DNA from: CAZBWE01 sp964495465
GTDB lineage: Bacteria > Planctomycetota > Phycisphaerae > Sedimentisphaerales > Anaerobacaceae
Length of the DNA: 25,325 nt
Direction of reading: 5' to 3'
Assembly: GCA_964495465.1 (NCBI GenBank)
Contig: CAZBWE010000030.1
Location: 1 to 25,325 of the forward strand
Shown here one piece after another: positions 14,074 through 23,297 of this stretch. A program made the translations under genes and the position numbers. Each line of letters starts with the position of its first letter. The first letter of the stretch is position 1. Under the pieces are notes generated by a model. That model did no database searches. It had not been told where the DNA came from and worked only from the letters and a program-made list of their open reading frames with translations.

Positions 14074-15188
14074 TGAATTGGAAACACTTTTAATTTAATA
14101 GCATTTATTACTGCTTGAATTGCCGGTTCAACACTTTCTCGCTGCTGGCTGCTAATAACAAGAGTTCTATCTCTCAATCCGCCCTGCCAGTCAGTAGTTT
14201 GCAGCATAACACCACCAACAGCGGGACAGCTCGAATCGGCACCACACAACACACTCCAGGCAAGTGCCCAGGCCCGCACGGTATTATCAATATTATATCC
14301 TCCACCTCCAGCCATAAGAACGGGCTTATGAAAGCTCAAAAGATGCTCGATAATATCTGCATAAACATTGTTCGTAAGATGCAAGTGTGCAAGCGGGTCG
14401 CCTGCGAGCGCATCAGCCCCTGATTGAATGACGAATACGTCAGGTTTGAATGCACCGATTAACGGCAATGCAATAGCTTTAAATGCCTCCATATATGCAT
14501 CATCATAAGTTCCAACAGGAAGCGGCACATTCACACAGTAGCCCTTTCCCAGGCCCTGACCTATCTCATCTGCAAAACCCGTCCCCGGAAACAGCACCCT
14601 CGGATTCTCATGAAACGATATGGTCAACACATCGCTGCGGTCATAAAATGCGTAAGCGACGCCGTCACCATAATGCACATCCACATCAAGATATAAAACC
14701 TTCTTACCGGCCTCGGCAAATACCATACAAGCAAGTGCTACATCATTGATATAGCAAAATCCGGATGCCCTTTCAGGCCCCGCGTGATGAAGTCCACCCG
14801 ACGGATTAAAAGCCGCATCCACTTCATTCGACAGGATTAGTTTTGCACCAACCAATGTCCCGCCGGCCACCAGAACCGAATATTCATACATACCTTTGAA
14901 AACAGGACAATCTGATGTCCCAATACCCATACTAAGAGCATCACTATCCCATTTGTTATCGGAAGCTGTTTTTAATGCATGTAAATAACGGGCTGTGTGA
15001 AACTTCTTAAGCTCTACCCGCGTGGCTGATTTAGGCGGCACTTCTCTTATGCCCTCACCGGATAACAAACCCAGTGACTCGACAAGCTCTCTTACTTTCC
15101 GAGGCCGAATTGTATTGAAAGGATGTTCCGGCGGATAATGATATTTCTCCAGCTCCTTTGAATATATAAAAGCCGACTTTCTCATCAT
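14064..15188 (-). CDS. acuC: AcuC-type deacetylase (histone deacetylase superfamily)
   Basis: A 374-residue class I HDAC-like amidohydrolase. The catalytic HH pair is at 134-135 (GGLHHAGPERASGFCYIND). Zinc ligands are D170, H172 (YLDVDVHYGDGV) and D259 (QSGADALAGDP), and GGGGYN lies near 296. All active-site residues are present. AcuC removes acetyl groups from Acs lysine in Bacillus, which reactivates the enzyme. The start is ATG 15188 (another ATG at 15185, and a TTG at 15191 with GCAGG 8 nt upstream). It lies 6 bp after the CoA-transferase-GNAT gene, in one operon, and converges on acs-satP. This context fits deacetylation of Acs better than general acetoin use. Confidence 0.92.
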   Translation of the reverse strand: MMRKSAFIYSKELEKYHYPPEHPFNTIRPRKVRELVESLGLLSGEGIREVPPKSATRVELKKFHTARYLHALKTASDNKWDSDALSMGIGTSDCPVFKGMYEYSVLVAGGTLVGAKLILSNEVDAAFNPSGGLHHAGPERASGFCYINDVALACMVFAEAGKKVLYLDVDVHYGDGVAYAFYDRSDVLTISFHENPRVLFPGTGFADEIGQGLGKGYCVNVPLPVGTYDDAYMEAFKAIALPLIGAFKPDVFVIQSGADALAGDPLAHLHLTNNVYADIIEHLLSFHKPVLMAGGGGYNIDNTVRAWALAWSVLCGADSSCPAVGGVMLQTTDWQGGLRDRTLVISSQQRESVEPAIQAVINAIKLKVFPIHGL

Positions 15189-15194
15189 CAATGA

Positions 15195-17072
15195 TTATGC
15201 CTGCTCTTTCTCTTTCGTCAGGTCGTATGTTATGCTGTATGCCTCGCCGTCATACTCGGTATTCACTTTATAACCGGAGTTATGAAATATTGCGAGCATC
15301 GGTTTATTATTCGGCAATACCTTCGCATAAAACCGTCTAACGCCCCGCTGCCTGGCAATCTGAGTGATATAATCCAGCATAAAAGTCCCCATTCCCTTTT
15401 GCTGCCATTCATCCTGCACAATAAAGGCAACCTCTGCGGCCTGGGTTTTGGGGTCAAGAAAATACTGAGCAATGGCTACTACTTGTTCTCCCGATGCGCT
15501 CGGAACAACTCCGACAATAGCCAGGTCGTTTTTATAATCAATATTTGCCAGCTGCTGAACATCTCTGTGCGGAAATGACCTGGTGCGGGTCATATATCTC
15601 TTTCGGACTGACTCATCGCTGAGAGAATACAGCATTTCAGACAGTTCCTGCTCATCGGTTGGCTTTATCGGCCTGAAAAATATCTCTGTTCCATCCTTTA
15701 AAGTCTCATACCGCTCCAATTCTTCCGGATAACTTACATTTTCCCACGCTAATTCTATCTGGTCCTCATATACATACTTTTGTGCTTTTGCCGCCTGGAT
15801 AAGCTCATTCCTGAATTTTGGATGTGCGATATTTATCAGGTCCATCACCCTTTCTCTTATACTTTTACCATGCAGGTATGCTATCCCGTATTCTGTAACA
15901 ACGTAATGGACATCGCCCCTGGTGGTTACTACTCCTGCACCTTCGGTAAGATGCGGCACAATTCTGCTAACTGTGCCGTCTTTTGCAGTTGAGGGCATTG
16001 CAATAATGGCTTTGCCACCCCTGCTTCGTGATGCACCGCGTATAAAATCCACCTGCCCGCCGATTCCACTGTAGAATTTATAGCCGAGAGAATCTGCGCA
16101 AACCTGGCCGGTCAAATCAATTTCCAGCCCGACATTAATAGCCACCATTTTCTCATGCTGACTGATAATATGCGGGTCATTAACGTATTCCGTAGGATAA
16201 AATTCAAAAAACGGATTATTGTCGATGTAATCGTATAATTTTTCTGAACCCATACAGAAGCTCGCCACCACTTTACCGTGGTTAAGAACCTTTTTTGCAC
16301 AGGTAATCGCACCACATTCGACAAGGTCAATAATCCAGTCGCTGAACATCTCTGTATGAATGCCAAGGTCCTTTTTATACACGAGATATTCCGCCAAAGC
16401 CTGCGGAATGCGCCCTATGCCACATTCAATAGTACTGCCATCTTCGACAAGCCTTGCGATATTCTGGCCGATTCGGCGCAGCGTATCATCTGAATGAAAT
16501 TCCGGAATCGCAATTATATCTTCATCGTAAGGGACCAGCATATCAATGCTGTTAACATGAACGAAACTATCTCCGAACGTTCGGGGCATACGACTATTTA
16601 CCTGAGCTATTACATACTTGGCATTGGCAGCGGCGGATTTGACTATATCCACAGAAACACCGAGACTGCACAAGCCATTCACATCCGGAGGCGTCACGGA
16701 TATCAGGGCTACATCAATTGGAATCCTTCCGCTTTCAAACTCATATGGAATTTCTGACAGAAATATCGGAGTATAGTCCCCTATTCCCTTTCCCAGGGAA
16801 TCACGTACGTTCTCAGCGATGAAAAAACTGTTCATTTTAAACTTTTCGCGGAATTTCTCATCTACGTATGGGGCCGTGCCCATTGTCAGTAAATGCACAA
16901 TATGGGCATCATAAATATGGCTGGAATATTCAACAAGTGCATTGACCAGATGCTGCGGCTGACCACAGCCGGTTCCTATAAATATACTATTGCCTGACTT
17001 TATTAACGTCATCGCCGATGCGGCGGTGCCAATTTTGCTGCTATGTTTCTGTTTCCAGTCGAATTCATGCAT
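15195..17072 (-). CDS. Acetyl-CoA hydrolase/CoA-transferase fused to a GNAT acetyltransferase
   Basis: A 625-residue fusion. Residues about 1-435 are an acetyl-CoA hydrolase/4-hydroxybutyrate CoA-transferase-type domain (GTGCGQPQHLV near 33; E241 in GIHTEMFSD where the catalytic glutamate is expected; YSGIGGQVDFIRGA near 334; TEYGIAYLHGKS near 393). Residues about 460-625 are a GNAT domain with acetyl-CoA loop QQKGMG (557-562). The first part moves CoA between acetate and another acid or hydrolyses acetyl-CoA; the second likely acetylates protein lysine. The architecture is known in databases as a bifunctional family. It starts 1 bp after the ADP-forming ligase gene and precedes acuC, so a writer and an eraser of acetylation are made together. 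Substrate acids are not predictable. Confidence 0.9.
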   Translation of the reverse strand: MHEFDWKQKHSSKIGTAASAMTLIKSGNSIFIGTGCGQPQHLVNALVEYSSHIYDAHIVHLLTMGTAPYVDEKFREKFKMNSFFIAENVRDSLGKGIGDYTPIFLSEIPYEFESGRIPIDVALISVTPPDVNGLCSLGVSVDIVKSAAANAKYVIAQVNSRMPRTFGDSFVHVNSIDMLVPYDEDIIAIPEFHSDDTLRRIGQNIARLVEDGSTIECGIGRIPQALAEYLVYKKDLGIHTEMFSDWIIDLVECGAITCAKKVLNHGKVVASFCMGSEKLYDYIDNNPFFEFYPTEYVNDPHIISQHEKMVAINVGLEIDLTGQVCADSLGYKFYSGIGGQVDFIRGASRSRGGKAIIAMPSTAKDGTVSRIVPHLTEGAGVVTTRGDVHYVVTEYGIAYLHGKSIRERVMDLINIAHPKFRNELIQAAKAQKYVYEDQIELAWENVSYPEELERYETLKDGTEIFFRPIKPTDEQELSEMLYSLSDESVRKRYMTRTRSFPHRDVQQLANIDYKNDLAIVGVVPSASGEQVVAIAQYFLDPKTQAAEVAFIVQDEWQQKGMGTFMLDYITQIARQRGVRRFYAKVLPNNKPMLAIFHNSGYKVNTEYDGEAYSITYDLTKEKEQA

Positions 17073-17073
17073 A

Positions 17074-19173
17074 TTACTTCTCCAAGGTCATTCTTGCATC
17101 GACCGCGACGGGCGTAGTCCCTTCCGGGCCAACCATATAAGGATTAATATCCATTTCCCTAATCTGCGGAAACTCGGTAACCAACTGTGACAGCCGTTGA
17201 AGACCTTCGGCTATCGCATCCATGTCCACGCCTTTTTGGCCGCGCACGCCCTTGAGCATCTGATATGTCCGCGTATTTATAAGCATCTGTTTTGCTTCCC
17301 GGGCAGTCAATGGTGCAAGATAAAATGATACATCCTTCAGAACTTCGACCATTATCCCGCCCATTCCAAACATCATCAAAGGCCCAAAATGCGGGTCTTT
17401 ATGCATGCCCAATATGACCTCTCTGCCCTTACAGCACATTTCCTGCACAAGGACACCGAGAATCTGCGCTTCCGGGCGTTTTTGAGGCACGCGATACATC
17501 ATTAAGTCGAACGCATCCCTCACCTCATTTTCACCGGCCAGTCCCGTTTTTACTCCGCCAACATCGGATTTGTGCAGTATGTCCGGCGACCATATCTTCA
17601 ATACAACCGGATACCCGAGCTGCTCAGCTATACTTGCTGCCTGCTCGGCTGTTGTAGCAACGGCACCTTTTGGTGTTACAAAACCATATGCCTCAAGTAT
17701 CTCTTTCGATTCACTCTCACCGATTTCCAGAATGTCCTGACGCAAATGTCTTTCGATGATGTTTTCGACTTTACGTCGATTAACAGGGAAAAGCTTTACC
17801 ACACGTTTCGGCCGATTGCGCCATCTTACATAATCAGTCACGGCCTTTATAGTCTCCACCGCACCTTTTGGGGAACCAATCTCAGGGATTCCACCCTCCC
17901 GCAAAACCTGCCTGCCTTTTGCAACTTTCTCAGAACCGAGAAAACAGGTAATAACAGGTTTTTTCGGTTTTAATTTTGACACTTTGACAATTGCCTCAGC
18001 AGTAGCTTTGGCTTCCGTCATCGCCTGAGGCGTTAAAAGTATAAGGACGGTATCAACATTCGGGTCATCAAGAACAACATCGAGTGCAAATTCGTAACGG
18101 TCGGCTAAGGCGTCCCCTAAAACATCAATAGGATTATGCAAATTAGCGGCAGGCGGCAACTTTTCAGCCAACTTTTTTATAGTCTCATTGGTTAGCTTTG
18201 AAAATACAAGACCTACATCTTCGACAGCATCAGCAGCTATAATGCCGGCACCGCCGGCATTTGTAATAACCGCAACATTAGGCCCTTTTGGAAGCGGCTG
18301 AAGAGCTATCGTCTGGGCGTAATTAAACTGCTGTCTTATTGAATCACATCGTATGATTCCCGCCCGTGCAAATGCGGATTCGTAAGCTATCTCACTTCCA
18401 GCCAAACTGCCTGTGTGTGATGAGGCCGCCCTGGCCCCTGCCTCGGTCCCTCCCGATTTCATCAAAAGTATGGGTTTATCGTGAGAAATCATCTCAACCT
18501 CTCTTACAAAGCTGCTTCCATCGGTGATACTTTCAAGATATCCCGCGATGACCCTGGTTTCAGGGTCACTTGCCAGCGCTTTTATGACATCCAGCTCATC
18601 AATATCTGCCTTATTGCCGATGCTGACGAGCTTGCTAAAACCAATATTATCCGCATTTGCCATATCAAGAATGGCAGCGAGTAATGCTCCCGACTGTGAA
18701 AGATAACCAATCGAACCTGCCGCCGGCAGGTCACCCCCAAAACTCGCATTTAGATTGTTTGCCGGCGCTATCACTCCCAGACAGTTAGGACCTATGACTC
18801 TTATGCCCGACTGCCTGGCGATTTGAACTATTCGGTCTTCAAGCTCTTTCCCTTCCTTGCCCGTCTCCCTGAAACCCGCAGTAATAATGATAACCGACTT
18901 GACTGCAACTTTCGCACAGTCCTGCATTACAGCAGGGACAACCTTTGCCGGCACAATAATTATCACAAGGTCGGGGGTTTCTCCTATCGATTTTAGGTCA
19001 GGGTAACATTTCAGTCCCTCGATAGCATCAGCATTAGGATTGACCGGGAATATCTTACCCTGATAACCGGCTGCAATCATATTTGTCAGGATTTCATAGC
19101 CGACCTTGTTTTTCTGACGAGAGGCACCTACAATCGCTACAGACTCAGGATTAAAAAAGCTCTTAAAAGCCAT
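17074..19173 (-). CDS. Acetate-CoA ligase (ADP-forming), fused alpha-beta subunits
   Basis: A 699-residue protein: CoA-binding domain (1-130; VAIVGASR near 12, IGPNCLGV near 127), succinyl-CoA-ligase-like domains (about 150-460) with the phospho-histidine H253 in SSHTGSLAGS, and an ATP-grasp domain (about 480-699; GYPVVLKIWSPDILHKSDVGG as two parts GYPVVLKIW and SPDILHKSDVGG). It converts acetyl-CoA, ADP and phosphate to acetate, CoA and ATP, reversibly. The related Pat acetyltransferases carry a GNAT tail; here there is none, but the next gene, 1 bp away, carries one. No Shine-Dalgarno is visible before ATG 19173, but the N-terminus matches the family start. Confidence 0.92.
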   Translation of the reverse strand: MAFKSFFNPESVAIVGASRQKNKVGYEILTNMIAAGYQGKIFPVNPNADAIEGLKCYPDLKSIGETPDLVIIIVPAKVVPAVMQDCAKVAVKSVIIITAGFRETGKEGKELEDRIVQIARQSGIRVIGPNCLGVIAPANNLNASFGGDLPAAGSIGYLSQSGALLAAILDMANADNIGFSKLVSIGNKADIDELDVIKALASDPETRVIAGYLESITDGSSFVREVEMISHDKPILLMKSGGTEAGARAASSHTGSLAGSEIAYESAFARAGIIRCDSIRQQFNYAQTIALQPLPKGPNVAVITNAGGAGIIAADAVEDVGLVFSKLTNETIKKLAEKLPPAANLHNPIDVLGDALADRYEFALDVVLDDPNVDTVLILLTPQAMTEAKATAEAIVKVSKLKPKKPVITCFLGSEKVAKGRQVLREGGIPEIGSPKGAVETIKAVTDYVRWRNRPKRVVKLFPVNRRKVENIIERHLRQDILEIGESESKEILEAYGFVTPKGAVATTAEQAASIAEQLGYPVVLKIWSPDILHKSDVGGVKTGLAGENEVRDAFDLMMYRVPQKRPEAQILGVLVQEMCCKGREVILGMHKDPHFGPLMMFGMGGIMVEVLKDVSFYLAPLTAREAKQMLINTRTYQMLKGVRGQKGVDMDAIAEGLQRLSQLVTEFPQIREMDINPYMVGPEGTTPVAVDARMTLEK

Positions 19174-19222
19174 AGAAAACTAAAAACCCATACAAAATAA
19201 ATACAATTCCCCAAAAGAAATA

Positions 19223-19269
19223 ATTCTATTCTACTCTGTGTGTAAACGCAAGTCTTTTTGGCCTGTCAA
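19223..19269 (-). promoter_or_regulatory. Candidate promoter region of the ADP-ligase operon
   Basis: Two overlapping minus-strand options exist: TTGACA (19264-19269), 17 bp, TTTACA (19241-19246); or TTGCGT (19246-19251), 17 bp, TAGAAT (19223-19228). The second leaves a leader of about 43 nt. Neither pair is consensus in both boxes. The rest of the 180-bp gap shows nothing else. Confidence 0.35.
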
Positions 19270-19353
19270 AAGTGTGGACGCAAATAAAAATTTAAGCACC
19301 TAAAATGGCTAACAATATAAAACAGACAGCTATACCCTCTTGTTCCTATGCAC

Positions 19354-20250
19354 TTATTTTCTCATTTCCGGTATATCCGGCTCGATATGAACAGTAATGT
19401 TGACCGGCCTGGCTATCTGCTCGTGCAGTGCAGCTTCAAGATTTTCTGATATTTCGTGTGCGGCGGCTACATTCAAATCCGGGTCAACAAGGATATGCAA
19501 ATCAAGAAAAACCTCCCTTCCAACCGTTCGAGTCCGCAGCCGATGCCATTGTCGTATCCGACCATTGGCGTTTATTATGTTTTTTATATGCTCAATAGTT
19601 CTCTCATCTACTGCGCCCTCCGACAGCTCACGCAGGGAATCGCCAATTATCCTTACTCCCACCCACATAATCATCAGACCAACCGCAATAGCAGCTACCT
19701 GGTCGCCATGTCCGAATCCAAATTCCAGCGATATAAATCCTATCACAACAGCTACCGAACTTAAAGCATCACTACGATGATGCCAGGCATTGGCATAAAG
19801 CGCAGTGCTGTGAGATTGGATAGCGACTTTTTGCGTAACTCTGTAGAGCCATTCTTTAGAAGCTACCGAAACTATTGCAGCTATTAAAACTGCGAGCCGA
19901 GGCGTTGTAATTTCGTCTCGGGCTATGACTATAGTGGCATAATATATCATTGCTCCCCCCACGATAATCAAAACCAGCGCAATCAGCCCGGCCGAGAAGG
20001 TTTCCGCTCGCCCATGGCCGTATGGATGACCCTTGTCAGGCGCTTTCGAAGCCAGGCGCACACCAAGCAACACTGCTACATCAGTGGCTACATCCGAAAG
20101 AGAGTGAATCCCATCAGCAATCAATGCCAAAGAACCGGCAAAAAAGCCAATTACAATCTTGATTGCCGACAAAGAAATGTTAATTGCTGCGCCAAGATAT
20201 GTAATCGATTTTATCTGCTTACCGACTGTTTTTAGTTTATCGTTGTCCAT
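19354..20250 (-). CDS. Cation diffusion facilitator (zinc/iron-type exporter)
   Basis: A 298-residue CDF transporter with six transmembrane helices and a C-terminal cytoplasmic dimerisation domain (about 205-298; HILVDPDLNVAAAHEISENLE-type, given in part). The transport-site residues are H49/D53 (ADGIHSLSD) in helix 2 and H157/D161 (WHHRSD) in helix 5, with the conserved GHPYGHGR loop at 74-81. An HD-HD site is the usual zinc-selective arrangement, whereas FieF has DD-HD. It would export the metal in exchange for protons. Its ATG shares one base with the stop of the phosphohexomutase gene (TGATG), so the two are translationally coupled although functionally unrelated. Confidence 0.93.
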   Translation of the reverse strand: MDNDKLKTVGKQIKSITYLGAAINISLSAIKIVIGFFAGSLALIADGIHSLSDVATDVAVLLGVRLASKAPDKGHPYGHGRAETFSAGLIALVLIIVGGAMIYYATIVIARDEITTPRLAVLIAAIVSVASKEWLYRVTQKVAIQSHSTALYANAWHHRSDALSSVAVVIGFISLEFGFGHGDQVAAIAVGLMIMWVGVRIIGDSLRELSEGAVDERTIEHIKNIINANGRIRQWHRLRTRTVGREVFLDLHILVDPDLNVAAAHEISENLEAALHEQIARPVNITVHIEPDIPEMRK

Positions 20251-21614
20251 CAGTGTATAAATGCTTTTGTTCGCACGATATATTCTTGAGCAATTCGTTG
20301 GTCTTTTGCCTCAGCGATAATCCGCATAATGGGCTCAGTGTTACTGGCTCTGATGTGAAGCCAACCATCCTCAAAATCAAATCGACAGCCATCAATGGTA
20401 TTAACTAATGCAGAAGCGAATTCGCTTTTTGCAGAATCCAAAATTTGCTGCATCTGCGATTGTTCAACGGTATATTTGTTCTTAATCATATAATATCTGC
20501 CAATTTCATTTACAAGCTGGCTTATTGTTTTACCCGTCTCAGCCATAAATTGAAGTATAAGAGCAATTCCAACAAGGCTATCGCGGACCGGACCGACACA
20601 CAAATCAATCACTCCACCATTGCCTTCTCCGCCGATGATGCAATTATTCTTTATCATCGCTTCAGCAACATTTGCCTCACCAACAGCGGTTCGTATAACC
20701 TCTCCGCCAGACTCGGCGGCAATATCGTCAATCATCCTTGATGTGGAAAGATTCGTCGCTGCACAGCCGGTATCTTTGCTGAAGATATATTTAGCTGCCA
20801 GAGCAAGTGTATATTCTTCGCCAATACAGGTCCCATTTTCGTCAACAACTGCCAGCCGGTCTGCATCAGGGTCCTGGGCAAAGCCGATATCGGCTCTCTT
20901 TGTTTTAACCTCTTCGCAAAGACCCTTTAAGCTCTCAGTGTTAGGTTCAGGATTATGGGTGAATCGGCCGGTGGGCTCATCATTTATCGCAAAAACTTTG
21001 CACCCGAGTTCAGTAAGCAGCTTTTTCGTAATACGCCCCCCTGCCCCGTTGACACTATCAAGAACAACAGTAAATCTCTTTGCAACGATTGCTTCTTTAT
21101 CAACTATTGCCAAAACCTTGGCGATGTGAACACCATCGGTCTGCTCATTACACGTCATCTTCCCGAAATTAACTGCATCTGTGAGAGCAAAACGCTTATC
21201 AAAAAAACACTGCTTAATTCTTTCTGCCGCATCCGGCGGCGGGGCAATACCATTACAAAGTAATAACTTTATGCCGTTGTATTGAGCCGGATTATGTGAG
21301 GCGGTAATAACCACCCCCCCACTACAGCCAAGCTCTCTGACCATAATGCCAACGCAGGGCGTGGTTACAATACCCAAATCAATAACATCGACCCCAACAC
21401 TGCATAATCCTTCAGACAGCGCCAATTTGAGCATTCGACCGCTGGGGCGTGAATCCCGGCCTAAGCAGACAGATAACTTTTCCTTCGAAGTTTTATAACC
21501 TTCTTTCAAGAATGAACCGAAGGCCCGGCCATAATCAGCAGCGATGGAGGCAGTAAGGTTTTCACCGACAATGCCCCTCATCCCACTGACACTTATTATC
21601 AACTGCTCAGCCAT
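20250..21614 (-). CDS. glmM: Phosphoglucosamine mutase / phosphomannomutase family enzyme
   Basis: A 454-residue alpha-D-phosphohexomutase with all four signatures: phosphoserine S106 in TASHNPAQYNG, metal loop DPDADR (248-253), sugar loop GGEGNGG (328-334) and phosphate loop RASNTEP (422-428). It interconverts sugar 1- and 6-phosphates. GEGNGG in the sugar loop resembles archaeal-type GlmM rather than typical bacterial phosphomannomutase, so glucosamine phosphate (cell-wall precursor) is the likelier substrate, though glmM is a moderate call. ATG 21614 is chosen because MAEQLIISVSGMRG matches family starts; a TTG at 21653 would add 13 atypical residues. No clear Shine-Dalgarno. It lies 63 bp after serA in the same run. 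Confidence 0.85.
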   Translation of the reverse strand: MAEQLIISVSGMRGIVGENLTASIAADYGRAFGSFLKEGYKTSKEKLSVCLGRDSRPSGRMLKLALSEGLCSVGVDVIDLGIVTTPCVGIMVRELGCSGGVVITASHNPAQYNGIKLLLCNGIAPPPDAAERIKQCFFDKRFALTDAVNFGKMTCNEQTDGVHIAKVLAIVDKEAIVAKRFTVVLDSVNGAGGRITKKLLTELGCKVFAINDEPTGRFTHNPEPNTESLKGLCEEVKTKRADIGFAQDPDADRLAVVDENGTCIGEEYTLALAAKYIFSKDTGCAATNLSTSRMIDDIAAESGGEVIRTAVGEANVAEAMIKNNCIIGGEGNGGVIDLCVGPVRDSLVGIALILQFMAETGKTISQLVNEIGRYYMIKNKYTVEQSQMQQILDSAKSEFASALVNTIDGCRFDFEDGWLHIRASNTEPIMRIIAEAKDQRIAQEYIVRTKAFIH

Positions 21615-21677
21615 ATTAAAAATAGCATTTAAGACGCACACATCAAATAGCAATAGACCGGAACCAAATGTCGAAAA

Positions 21678-23267
21678 TCAATCCAGCATACAGCCATAAA
21701 TCTCATTTACGAATTCAAGTTTGCTAATCTCATCAATGACTTTCGCACCCGGTTCCTTGTCGAGACTGACGGCAAGTATGGCTTTTTGCTCAGCCGGTTT
21801 TTGCCCTACGCCCATTGTGCATATATTAATTTTATGCTTTCCGCAAACGGTTCCAACAGAACCGATAACACCCGGCCTATCATCATTGTAAATAACCAGA
21901 ACCGCTCCCTGAGGCGTCATCTCGACATTGAATCCGTCTATTTCGATAATGCGCGGCAAGGTCCCACCGAAAACTGAGCCGGTTACGGTTCGCGTAACCT
22001 TATCGGTAATAACCTTTGCATTGAAGCTTGCAGCAACATCTTTGGCCTCTGTATTCTTCGTTTCATTGATGCTTATTCCTCGCTCCTTAGCCAGAACAGG
22101 AACATTTACAATATTTAAGGGCATATCAAAATGCCGCTGCAATAAACCAATTGCAAAGGCAAGAGTAATCGGCTCGACAGCCAATTCAGCGATTGAGCCG
22201 CGATACTGCACGTCAACACCCTTAATTTGCCCCTGCAGGGTTATGCTGACAAGTTTGCCGATTCGACGGGCAAGTTGAGCATATTGCTGGACAATTGGCG
22301 AAACTGCACCGGCGGCAGATGGGGCATTAAGGGCGTTCCTGACAGGTCCACCCTTGATGGCATCGACAAGAATCTGAGCGGCTTCGACCGCAACTTCTAC
22401 CTGTGCTTCCTCAGTGCTTGCACCTAAATGCGGCGTAACAAGACAGTTTTCAAGTTCAGAAAACCTCTTATTTTCAGGAGGCTCTGTGGGGAAAACATCT
22501 AACGCAGCACCGGCAATGCGCTTTTCCGCAAGTGCATTGTAAAGTGCGTCCTCATCAATAATTCCGCCACGTGCACAGTTAATAAGCCGAACAGAAGGTT
22601 TCATTATTTCAATTTGTTCGGCCCCAATCATATTTAACGTCTGTGGGCTTTTAGGTACATGGACGCTTATATAGTCGGCCTCTTTAAAAATCCTCTTCAG
22701 GTTATCGCTTATTTCGATACCAATTTTTTCCGCATCAGGAGGAGCGGCAAGTGGGTCATAACCGATGATTTTCATATTGAAAGCTCTTGCCATTTTTGCC
22801 ACAGCCATACCGATTCTGCCAAGCCCAATTATCCCAAGGACTTTATTATTTAGCTGGTTGCCCATATATTTTTTTCTGTCCCAGGCGCCGGATTTTAAAC
22901 TGTTGCAGGCAGGAACGACATTTCGGCTCATTGCAAGTATCAAAGCCATTGTGTGCTCCGCAGCGCTGAGGGTATTGCCGCCTGGCGTGTTCATTACCAG
23001 AACCCCTTTCCTGGTAGCTTCAGGGACGTCAATATTATCAACACCGACTCCGGCCCGGGCAATTCCCTTTAGCTTGCCTGGATTGGCCAGGACTTTGGCA
23101 GTAACCTTTGTCCCGCTTCGGATGATTAGACCATCATACTCGCCAATAATCTGAGCAAGCTCATCCTCGCTTATACCCGTTTTAACGACCGGCTCAACGC
23201 CCTCTGTCGAATTAAGTAAATCAATACCTTCCTGTGCAAGTTTGTCCGTAATCAGAACTTTAATCAT
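21678..23267 (-). CDS. serA: D-3-phosphoglycerate dehydrogenase
   Basis: A 529-residue long-form SerA. It oxidises 3-phosphoglycerate to 3-phosphohydroxypyruvate with NAD, the first step of serine synthesis in the cytoplasm. The NAD loop GLGRIG is at 148-153. The catalytic trio is R233 (NCARGGIIDED), E262 (FPTEPPE) and H280 (TPHLGAS). The C-terminal third carries the intervening ASB domain (about 315-450) and an ACT domain (about 455-529; LVIYNDDRPGVIGSVG) that in the family binds serine for feedback control. GGAG lies 7 nt before the ATG. DUF2752 ends 30 bp upstream, so both probably share the 23784-23812 promoter. Confidence 0.96.
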   Translation of the reverse strand: MIKVLITDKLAQEGIDLLNSTEGVEPVVKTGISEDELAQIIGEYDGLIIRSGTKVTAKVLANPGKLKGIARAGVGVDNIDVPEATRKGVLVMNTPGGNTLSAAEHTMALILAMSRNVVPACNSLKSGAWDRKKYMGNQLNNKVLGIIGLGRIGMAVAKMARAFNMKIIGYDPLAAPPDAEKIGIEISDNLKRIFKEADYISVHVPKSPQTLNMIGAEQIEIMKPSVRLINCARGGIIDEDALYNALAEKRIAGAALDVFPTEPPENKRFSELENCLVTPHLGASTEEAQVEVAVEAAQILVDAIKGGPVRNALNAPSAAGAVSPIVQQYAQLARRIGKLVSITLQGQIKGVDVQYRGSIAELAVEPITLAFAIGLLQRHFDMPLNIVNVPVLAKERGISINETKNTEAKDVAASFNAKVITDKVTRTVTGSVFGGTLPRIIEIDGFNVEMTPQGAVLVIYNDDRPGVIGSVGTVCGKHKINICTMGVGQKPAEQKAILAVSLDKEPGAKVIDEISKLEFVNEIYGCMLD

Positions 23268-23297
23268 TGTCGAACTCCAAAAAACATATTCTTATTT

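Noticed and set aside
20620..21129. 169-codon plus-strand frame opposite the phosphohexomutase
   Set aside because: Antisense to the DPDADR and sugar-loop region of a clear enzyme gene; low-complexity serine and proline content typical of a shadow.
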